DNA of 21,506 nt from contig NW_005434456.1 of NCBI RefSeq assembly GCF_000315625.1, forward strand, positions 18,991 through 40,496, given 5' to 3'. Shown here piece after piece: positions 9,401 through 17,402 of this stretch (its first letter is position 1; each line of letters begins with the position of its first letter). This DNA is from Guillardia theta CCMP2712. Its lineage: Eukaryota; Cryptophyceae; Pyrenomonadales; Geminigeraceae. Made by a program: the position numbers and the translations under genes. The notes under the pieces were generated by a model. That model saw nothing but the letters and a program-made list of their open reading frames with translations, did not search any database and was not told the origin of the DNA.

Positions 9401-12400
9401 AGGAAGACTTGAACGACGAGGTGAGTCCTGCTTGTTCACGATGACGTCGATTGACAGAGTGTGGCTCAGGATGACCTCGAAGATGAGGAGAGAACTCTGT
9501 TTGGTTGGGTCAGATTTTACTGCCTCGTGTTGGCTGAGTCAGACTTGCTGACCTGGACCACCATGCTTGTTATCATGCTCAACATCATTGCAATGGCCGC
9601 AGATCACAATTGCAACTATGACACTCAGGCTTACTGCCGAACTTTTAAGGAGGATCTGGACATCGCAAACACGTTCTTCACCTCTTGGTTCTTGTTCGAG
9701 ATGATTGTGAAAGTGACTGGGTTGGGACCCGTCGCTTACCTCAAGGAGACGAGCAACGTGTTCGATTGCATCATCGTCATCACAAGCGTCATTGAATTGC
9801 CTGCAAGTGTGCAGCAACTTGAATGCTACCAAACTGCCATTGACGCCAGCGTTTGCGAAAAGACTTCCAATGGGATGTCTGTTCTGCGTGCCTTCCGGCT
9901 AGTGAGGATCCTTAGGATCGGCAAGCTCGTCAAGATTTTCCCGCAGATTCAGAGGCAGATGAAGGTGATCACCAAGACTATCAGCACAGTCTCGAGCCTG
10001 ATCGCCCTCATGACGTTGTTCATCTTGATCTTCGCCATCTTGGGAATGAACCTTTTTGGCGGTCTGTCACTCGCTGAGTTGTCAGTGGCAGACACGGACA
10101 ATCTGCCATACTTCAGGCCCGGCGCCTACGTCCGCGTCATCGTCCCCAACGACGCGACAATCCGGACCGCCCGTCTACTCAACTACAACTGGACTCTGCC
10201 GAAGCCTTACCAGATCCAACACTGGATGGACCCCAACAACATCGAGTTCATCTCGCAGGCGGTGGACACGAGCCCCTCCCAGCTTGCTGAAGTCTCCTCC
10301 ACCATCAGTGAGACCCTCATCATCGGACTCGCTCCCCGCAACTCCTTCGATTCTTTCTACTTCGCGTGCTTGACTGTCTTTCAACTCCTGACGACTTCTG
10401 ATATCGGAGATTGCATGTACCCAGCTTTGCGGTCAACCAGCGTGTGGTATGTTTTCTACTTCATCGCCCTCACTGTCATTGGAAACTACATGCTCTTCAA
10501 CTTGTTCGTTGCCATCATCATCACCGGTTTCTCTGAAACAAGAGCCTTGATATTGAAAGAGGAGAAGGAAAATCAAGCCATGCGCGAAGCTGACAGGCTG
10601 AGGAAAAGCTCGACCCTATCCCGCGGACAGTCGCTCGCCTCCTCGTACAGCCGACAGTCCATCTCAAGGAACCAGTCCCTCGCAAGCAACAACTCTAGGC
10701 TCAAATCGGGCACGTCGCTGGGCAGAGGCGGTTCCATCAGCTCTGTGGGAGGTGGGGGAGGACGAGGATGTCTCGATGGCCTGAAGAAGTGGATCCGAGT
10801 CAAGATCTTCAAGGACAAGAAGATCACTGCAGCAGACATCAAGAACTTGGCGAACGACTCGTCCAAGAGCAAAGCGTTCGGCTCAGAGGTCCAGTCCGAG
10901 GCTGAGATGGAGAACTGGAAGGACTTGCCTTTCATGAGGAAGGTGATCGAGAACAGGTACTGGAACGGTTTCATCATCCTCGTCATCGTTGCCAGCTGTA
11001 TTCCTCTCGTGCTGCAGCGCCCGAGCATCTCGCCGATCGAGTCAGAGATCGGGTTCAACCTCAACCTGGTGTGCAGCTCGGTGTTTGTCATCGAGGCGAT
11101 CTGGAAGATCAACACCTACACGTGGTGGAAGTACATCAAGAGCCGCTGGAACAAGCTCGACTTCTTCCTCGTCATCATCGCCCTCATCGACATCATCTCT
11201 GGGGCCGCAGGCATGACAGGAGCCGGCAAGAGCGCCGTCGGGTTCTTCAAGAACTTCAGAGCCTTCCGCGCTCTCCGACCTCTCCGCATCCTGAGCAGGT
11301 CCAAAGGTCTCAAGATCGTCCTCGGCACCCTCGGACGGGCCGTCGTCCCCGTGCTCAACACGGTCGCCATCGCACTCTGCGCCTTCTTCGTCTTCGGGGT
11401 GATGTCAGTCCAGCTGCTGGGCGGGCGGATGAACTACTGCACCGACGTGTTCGTCCAGTCGATGGACGAGTGCCATGGGTTTGACCCTGTAACGCAGCAG
11501 CCGAGGGTGTGGATGGGGAGGCTGATCCAGTACAACTGGATCGGCTCCGCTACCCTATCCATGTTCATCACGGCGTCGCAGGACAACTGGGAGATACAGA
11601 TGTTCTCCGCCATGGACGCGACGGACAAGACGCACGGGCCGTACGCATACAGCAACATCTTCATGGCGATCTACTTCATCATCTTCATGGTCATCGGCAG
11701 CTTCTTCGTGATCCAGCTCTTCGTCGGTGTCTTCATCGACACGTTCCAGACTGTCACGTCAGAGGCGAAGATCCTGTCCCGCAAGAACTCCTTCGCCTCC
11801 GAGGCCAGCTCGGTGACGAGCGTTAGTGGGATGTCGGAGCCGCTCCACCCATGGCGCAACAAGTTCTTCACGGTGGTGACGACAAAACAGTTCGACCTGA
11901 TCATCGCTTTCTTCATCGTCACCAACGTCTTCGCCATGTCTGCGCAGAGCTACAAGAGCTCGGCCTATCAAGATTCTGTCCTGACATCGCTGGACTACAT
12001 GTTCAACTTGGTGTTTGGAATGGAGGTGATAGCCAAGAAGTGGGGCATGTACCCGAAGCAGTACTTCTCCTCTAGGTGGAACAGGTTCGACTTCACCGTG
12101 GTGAGTAGCAACTCGGCGCCAGTCGATGCTGCCGGTGACGAGCTTGCAGGTCATGATATCCTTCATCGGGATCACCACTGAGAACATCGGCCAGAGTCTG
12201 GCGCTCAACCCCACCATCCTCAGAGTCCTCAGGGTCATCAGGATTTTCAGGATCCTCCGAGCTTTTCGGATTTTTAAAGCGGCGCAGGTGCTGGTGGGAG
12301 GAAGGGTTGGAAGTCGGCTGACGCTGCCGCAGGGCCTTCAGAACCTTGTCAGGACTCTGTTGCGCTCCATCACGGCCGTCGGCAACCTCGCAGCTCTGCT

Positions 12401-13777
12401 CATCCTGCTCTTCTTCGTGCTCGGCGTGCTCTCAGTCGAGATGTTTGGAAGCATGTGCCTGGATGTGCGTGCAAAGGAGGGAGGGAGGAGGAGAGGGGGG
12501 GGGGAGGAGGAGGAGGAGGATCAGAGCCGGGCATCTGACGCCTCGTGCAGAACTTCTCCCTGACCAACGCGCGGGACCCGTACAAGTTCGATCGCTGCAT
12601 CCTCGTCGACCCCTCCGACCTGATCGACTTCCATGCCACCTTTGAGAACCTCGGGATGGCGCTCCTGGTGTGAACCCTCAACCCCTCCGCAAGCGTCTCC
12701 CTCCTCTCACCTGCTGCCCGCAGACTCTCTTCCGCATCTGCACCACCGACAACTGGTCCGAGGTCATGCAGTCAGTCTCTCTCGCCCCTGGCTCTAGACC
12801 TAACGGAGCCAACGTGAGTTTGACCGACGTACCCAACTGACCACCACCTGACTCGCGCGCAGGCGACCGCGGTCGCGATGGAGAACCTCCGGCTGTACAA
12901 CTCGACAGGGAATGAGGACTACCTGATCCGCGCCCGGGACAGTCTCCCCGGCTGCACAACGGCAGGGGAGATCTCCGACTTGGGGGACGTGATCTCGTGC
13001 GCCCACCCCGACAGCTTCGGGCAGTGTCCCTCCACCTGCGGCGACGCGTTCCTGGCCAACGTCCTCTTCACCTTCTTCCTGACAGCGTCCAACTTCATCC
13101 TGCTGAACCTGGTGATGGCGGTTCTGATGCAGGAGCTTCAGAACGCCATCCACAGCAGCGAGAAGAAGTCAAAGTAGGCTCGCAAGGCTCCTCCTCCTCC
13201 CTCCTGACCTTGTTGCAGGACCGGCCTGTCAGTCTTGATGAGCGTTAGTGCTGCCACGAACAAGTGGCTGAAGCTTGCCAATGACGGTGAGACTTCCCCC
13301 TCCCCCCCGTCCCTTCCCCATCGTTTCCCTCTTACTCTGCCATCATCATAATCATCATCGTCAACAACAACAACAACAACAACAACATCATCATCATCAT
13401 CAACAACAACAACAACAACAACATCAAAAACATCAACAACAACAACAACACTATCGTCACTTCCCCACTATCGTCACTTCCCTGGTCCTCCTCCTCATTT
13501 TTGTTCTCAGATCAACCTTCCGGTGCGATGAGTGACGCTGGTTCCGTCAAGAGGTAAGAGGAGGCAGGAGGTCTGACCCCTCTGACTTTTCTGCAGCTCC
13601 TTCACTGCCACCTCCTCTGACAGCGCAAGCGCCGCTGGCGGCGGCACCGGCCGTTCGCCGAGAGGGAGAGGTCAGGAGGAGGAGAGAAGATGCGGGAGCC
13701 CTGATGCTTTAGTGGCAGGTACACCGAGAGGAGGGAGAAAACCGCCCGACCCAACGCAACCGCCCGGCAAGTCGTAG
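6423..13777 (+). CDS. Four-repeat voltage-gated cation channel alpha subunit with a C2 domain in the I-II linker
   Basis: Eighteen exons: 6423-6701, 6767-6817, 6867-6981, 7045-7082, 7134-7162, 7228-7837, 7885-8871, 8924-9025, 9079-9420, 9458-12100, 12150-12287, 12333-12464, 12551-12667, 12724-12813, 12863-13173, 13219-13286, 13511-13553 and 13597-13777; 6276 nt, 2091 residues. Residues 1-420: acidic, low-complexity cytoplasmic tail with a GST repeat. Four six-helix repeats at about 425-695, 880-1210, 1350-1620 and 1655-1985, each with an Arg-every-third S4 such as RTFRLLRPLRALR and RVLRVIRIFRILRAFRIFK. Pore positions aligned to the calcium-channel glutamates are Q650 (QQNW), D1166 (TSDIG), D1560 (QDNW) and D1870 (TDNW). 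A C2 domain (about 709-835) sits between repeats I and II. The II-III linker has repeated RxxS-like sites (SRGQSLASS, SRNQSLASN). The roughly 105-residue C-tail shows no EF-hands or IQ motif. Role: depolarisation-gated cation flux across a membrane; ion selectivity cannot be assigned. Confidence 0.92.
6642..6683 (+). repeat. 9-bp coding tandem repeat (Gly-Ser-Thr)
   Basis: GGCAGCACC recurs four times (the last ends in ACG) in the first channel exon and encodes Gly-Ser-Thr repeats in the N-terminal cytoplasmic tail. Confidence 0.8.
8939..9330 (+). other. C2 domain coding segment within the channel
   Basis: Spans exons 8 and 9 and the intron between them. After splicing it reads a C2 beta-sandwich: VQLYELKIGFVCATIA, DAYIKVKV, KTKVVNNTIVPVWHEYYVF, MYNWQRYGQHELLGKVHIPV and DRWYELEQ. 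It directly follows S6 of repeat I and precedes an acidic stretch and S1 of repeat II. The third calcium-binding loop, usually with Asp at YDxD and again before the LG, reads MYNWQRYGQHELLG, so the acidic ligands are Asn, Gln and Glu. In loop 1 the first Asp is also displaced. Membrane or protein binding without calcium, or with weak calcium affinity, is inferred. Confidence 0.85.
13341..13450 (+). repeat. CAT/CAA trinucleotide repeats in a channel intron
   Basis: Interleaved CAT and CAA runs fill much of the 224-nt intron 13287-13510, the only channel intron longer than 100 nt. Confidence 0.85.
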
Positions 13778-14049
13778 CAGCAGCCAGTCACTTGCGTCGA
13801 AACCTCGTTTATTCTTCCTAGTGTAAATTTTGCCAAGACCGTGTGAATGTAATCAAGTAAAGCAGATGAAGCTTATCGAACAGGTATCAGCTCTCCTCGG
13901 GTGCGGGAGAAAGTAAAGAAGGAGCGGACTACGCATGCACTCACGCTGCTGGTGCTGGTGCTGGTGCTGGTGCTGGTGCTGGTGCTGGTGCTGGTGCTGG
14001 TGCTGGTGCTCCTTGCCCCTCCGCCCCTTTTCTACCATTCCTCGGACTC
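13778..14049. other. Convergent 3' region with (GGTGCT)10
   Basis: This separates the stop codon of the channel from the stop codon of the tentative minus-strand gene. Ten copies of GGTGCT occupy 13951-14010. The minus-strand reading would be a His-Gln repeat, with no other support for translation. Confidence 0.6.
13951..14010 (+). repeat. (GGTGCT)10 hexanucleotide minisatellite
   Basis: Ten perfect tandem copies in a row between two convergent genes. Confidence 0.9.
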
Positions 14050-15276
14050 TCACCTCAGCCCCTTGTAAACGTCTGGGTCGTTGTCACTTCCTCTCAGCCT
14101 CTGCTTCCCCCTCCTTCTCTCCTCTTCTCGCTCATGGCCAGTGATAGTTGTACGGCACTGGCGGCCACCTGGGAGGGTCGTAGCCCCGCCCTCCTCCTCC
14201 TGTTCGAAACATCACATGACGAGAACAGCAAGCGCAAGCAAGACCCCAGTGCATCGGGTTACAGCGGATGAGCCTCCAGGCTGTGAGAACCAACCCTGGT
14301 GTGCTCGTTCAGCTGATGCGAGTCGGGAGGAAGAGAGGAACGGACGGAAGTAGGGGAGGTGAGCAAAGCAGAGAAGATGGAAGCAGAGGAGGAAGCTAGG
14401 GATTGAGAAATGAGGCAGGGAGAGAGAAGAGGAGTGAGAGGAACAATCCTGCCTGCCTCCTCTCCCTCCTCTTCTCTCTCCCTCCCTCTGTGAGGCAAGC
14501 AGGATTGTAAGGGAGGTAGAGAGAGGAGGAGGGAGCATACCCTTGGAAGGTCCCAACTCAGAGATAGCTTGCATGGAGTACTCGCTACACGTCGGAAGGA
14601 ACCTGCAGCTTCAGCAGAGTGAGGCCCTCGAGGGTGGAGACAAGGGGCTGCTCTTACGCAGGAGGAAGGAGAGGAGAGATGAATGCCTTGTAAGAACTGC
14701 TGTAGCATGAGCTAGTGAGGTCAGGAGCGGGGACCTTTCACCGTAGCACAGAGATCAGCCATAAGGAAAGCTTGTCCGGCTCCTGCAGGAGACTTCCATC
14801 ACCACCTCGTGCTAGGAGTTGAAGCGACCTACTTCTGATGTCTGAGGATCCTCTGACGTCTGAGGTCCGTCCTCCTTGGAGGAGAGCAGCAGAGTCGGAC
14901 TGCGACGCGCCATCTCGCCCGCTCGCCTACAACACGGGCAGGCCATGCTCATTCGTATGACTTGTCCTCCCATCATGTGCTCATCTCTATCTCGCATGCT
15001 CACGGCGCACTGGAGGGAAGTCAGAGGAGGAGGGGAGGGGCAGCAGTCAAGGAGTCGACACACCTTCCCCCTAGCAGGTTGTGCTCGGTGCTGCGGCCCC
15101 GAGGCCTTGCGTGAAAAGGAGGGTAGGAGGGAGAAGGAAGAACTTGAGGACACGCCTGAGGGACGAGCATGCCGAGAATAGAAGCAGGAGGAGAGAGACG
15201 ATGGAAGGGAAGGAGGAGGAGGAGCGAAGCATTCAGCCATGGCGAGCATCGTTACTACGAGAAAACGCCCCGCCAT
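14050..15276 (-). CDS. Hypothetical multi-exon gene, function unknown
   Basis: Proposed exons on the minus strand: 15276-15154, 15105-15064, 15009-14833, 14782-14742, 14699-14658, 14602-14541, 14312-14263 and 14199-14050, a total of 687 nt and 228 residues. Seven GT-AG introns (48, 54, 50, 42, 55, 228 and 63 nt) keep the frame, and several have strong polypyrimidine tracts. The introns match the size class of the certain genes nearby. The N-terminus (MAGRFLVVTMLAMAECF) is hydrophobic and could be a signal sequence. There is a Cys cluster, ACPCCRR, a Ser/Glu-rich segment and a charged C-terminus ending SDNDPDVYKGLR. No family is recognised. The first exon is the least certain, since its pyrimidine content suggests it may hide another intron. 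The whole model rests on splice-site and phase consistency only. Confidence 0.4.
14443..14508. repeat. 17-bp inverted repeat with one mismatch
   Basis: ACAATCCTGCCTGCCTC at 14443-14459 pairs with GAGGCAAGCAGGATTGT at 14492-14508. It falls inside the longest proposed intron (14313-14540) of the hypothetical gene and is flanked by further GA/CT-rich complementary runs. Confidence 0.75.
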
Positions 15277-16231
15277 GGCAAAAGAAAATTTTATTCGGTA
15301 TCAAGTCCGCCCCAGAATTCATCAATAGGCATGGAAATAAGGCAGCACAAATAAATAGGAGGCCAGAAGTAATCGTGGTCTCAGTCATCCGGGCCCGGGC
15401 CGTTACAAGGCCCCGGCACCTCGGGCGATCTGTTTTGTCAACTGAGTACCGGTAGTTTTGACTGGGAATAAGTGGGGTGGGTCATGATGAGGTGTTGGAG
15501 GATCTAGGAAATTGGGGTGGGTGATATTTGAATGGTAGGGGTAAATTTACCTTAAAAGAAGCTAAATATGAGGGGTACTCAATCGTACATGTGACGACGT
15601 AATGGGGTGGGGGTAGTGTTGAGACCCACGATCCTGTAACGATTACACCACCCCCTATACTGCTTACTACACCCCCTTTGAAGGATTAGAAGGTCTTAGT
15701 ACCCCTACTTTATAGTTCCTATCACCCACCCTCCAGCCATCAATTCGACCTGCCACCTCAACATGTACCACCCCTACCCCCCATCCCAGCGTCCCTTCGA
15801 AGAACTCTTCAGCCTCCCTGTATCTGAGAGCACCCCCTCCGTTGGTGCCTTCCCTCAAAGTACCCCCTATTTTCCCACATAAATCATCTCAAAAGTACCC
15901 CTACTTGGGTACAAATCATTTCATGGTACCCCCATTTCTACCCTGCAAGATAATGGGGGACGTGTGAATTCCGATTTTAAGACTCTTCTAGTTAAATTTA
16001 AGGTACTTTTAGGTTAAATTCAGAGAATTAGACGATATGAGGCTTAAATTAAGCGAGAAGGCACTTGCATAAGGCTCAAAAGATAAGAATGCTGAGAAGG
16101 GCACGAGGGAGGGAGGAGGCGAAGGATGCAGAAGGAGAAGCAGGGGCAGAGGAGAGCAGAGGAGAGTTGGAGAGGAGAGCAGAGGAGAGCAGAACAGAGG
16201 AGATGAGTGCATAGCAGGAGTGATCAAGTCA
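15277..16231. other. Intergenic region between divergent genes
   Basis: This contains a short GC-rich patch (15385-15430), the GGGGT/ACCCC block at 15430-15960, AT-richer sequence (15960-16080) and GAGGA/GAGCA purine repeats (16090-16205) immediately upstream of the cyclin. No coding sequence is supported. Confidence 0.5.
15430..15960. repeat. GGGGT/ACCCC-rich dispersed block
   Basis: G-rich on the plus strand to about 15620 (GGGGTGGG words), then C-rich from about 15640 to 15950 (TACCCC, CCACCCCC words). The block has the same word content and the same kind of strand switch as 4640-5930. It includes GGTAGGGGTAAATTTACC, close to GTAGGGGTGATTTACCCC in the other block. Confidence 0.6.
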
Positions 16232-17107
16232 ATGAATGCTCATGGCGGGGAGAAGCGGTTGACAGCAACTCGGGTTGACGCTGTTGGCACAGGTATCGGC
16301 ATGCCGTCCTTGTCAGTGCTGGCGCAGGAGGAGGCGGAAGCAAGCGAGGGAGAGGAGGAGTTAGGCAAGCAAGCGGGGCATGTGAGCCGCTATGACGGCA
16401 ACGGGCGGTCTCGGAAGAGGGCGGCGCTCGAGTGTACAGCAGGTGAATCGCCGCCTACAGTGAGGAAACTCAACGTCGCCTCCTCTTGCTCCTACCTGAA
16501 CCGGGACGACTTGAGCTTCTTGGAGCTGCTGGAGGCCATGAGGCAGGACGTGGAGAGGCAGGAACGGATCGTCATGCTGATGGGAGAGCTTCTGAACAAG
16601 GCCCTGAGCAAGGATGATCAGGAGTGTACCGAGAAGGAGCTGCTGGTGTTCGAGGGGAGCGAGCCTCCCCCCATCACAGCCGAGGGTTACGTGAGGAGGA
16701 TCGCTGACTACGGCGGCTGCAGCCCGTGCTGCTTCATAGTCGCAGTGATCTACCTGCAGAGGATGAAGCAAGCTCTGCCTGGGTTGCTGCTGACGCGGCT
16801 GAACTTTCAGCGGCTCTTCCTCCTCCCCGTGATGCTGGCTTCCAAGTTCCTCGACGACAAGTACTACTCGAACCAGCAGTGGGCGGACGTCGGGGGGATG
16901 AGCCTGCCAGAGCTCAACGTGCTTGAGGGGAGGACGCTGCGCATGCTCGGGTTCCGCCTCTTCGTGACGCGGGAGGAGTATGAGATGTGTCTGGCAGAGC
17001 TGGAGGACGTGGAGAGATTGAGGGAGGGGGAGGCGGCAGCGGCGAAGGGGAGGATGGGGAAGATCCCTAGCTATGGGAACATAGCTGACGCGGCTGTCAT
17101 CTTCTAG
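16232..17107 (+). CDS. Pho80-like (P/U-type) cyclin
   Basis: Single exon, 876 nt, 291 residues from the ATG at 16232. The N-terminal 135 residues are low-complexity and charged, with a possible basic nuclear signal, GRSRKRA. Residues about 139-246 form the cyclin box typical of the Pho80/P-U class: FEG..PPPITAEGYVRRI, CSPCCFIVAVIYLQRM, LTRLNFQRLFLLPVMLASKF, DDKYYSNQQWADVGG and ELNVLEGRTLRMLGFRL. Cyclins of this class bind Pho85- or CDKA-like kinases and act in nutrient (phosphate) signalling or cell-cycle control; the partner kinase is inferred, not seen. It has no intron, unlike the other genes in the window. Its 3' end lies about 300 bp from the convergent ketoacyl synthase gene. Confidence 0.9.
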   Translation: MNAHGGEKRLTATRVDAVGTGIGMPSLSVLAQEEAEASEGEEELGKQAGHVSRYDGNGRSRKRAALECTAGESPPTVRKLNVASSCSYLNRDDLSFLELLEAMRQDVERQERIVMLMGELLNKALSKDDQECTEKELLVFEGSEPPPITAEGYVRRIADYGGCSPCCFIVAVIYLQRMKQALPGLLLTRLNFQRLFLLPVMLASKFLDDKYYSNQQWADVGGMSLPELNVLEGRTLRMLGFRLFVTREEYEMCLAELEDVERLREGEAAAAKGRMGKIPSYGNIADAAVIF

Positions 17108-17136
17108 CGCGGTTGACCGGAATGATGCATGGCGGA

Positions 17137-17188
17137 GGGAGGGAGGGAGGGAGGGAGGGAGGGAGGGAGGGAGGGAGGGAGGGAGGGA
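17137..17188 (+). repeat. (GGGA)13 microsatellite
   Basis: Thirteen perfect GGGA copies just after the cyclin stop codon, between two convergent genes. A shorter (GGGA)7 run lies at 17526-17553 in the last intron of the ketoacyl synthase. Confidence 0.9.
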
Positions 17189-17402
17189 ACGTGGAGCAGA
17201 GGCAGGAGGCGGTAAGTGGAATAGGGTTTTTCCTGCTACCTGAAGGAGCAAGCTTTTCATGGATGCAGTTAGTGGTTGAGAATATTCTTTGGGGGTTTCT
17301 TGATGTAAATACATTCATTTCTTTCAACGTCTTTCACCTCCGCGCGAAAAGTTTGACTGGAGGAAGAGAACTCGAGGGGCAGAGGAAAATTCCCAACGAC
17401 CT

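Noticed and set aside
10573-11115. 180-codon minus-strand open frame
   Set aside because: It lies opposite the large channel exon, whose plus-strand frame encodes recognisable channel helices and linkers. No family is seen in the antisense reading.
13945-14010. CRISPR-like array
   Set aside because: The repeats are contiguous hexamers without spacers, and the DNA is eukaryotic nuclear.
13853-14053. Minus-strand His-Gln repeat protein
   Set aside because: It is only the translation of the (GGTGCT)10 minisatellite, with no domain and no splice support.
16361-17314. 317-codon minus-strand open frame
   Set aside because: It is antisense to the cyclin exon and reads His/Leu/Pro-rich low-complexity sequence with a poly-Pro-Ser end from the GGGA repeat. 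The plus strand has a clear cyclin box.
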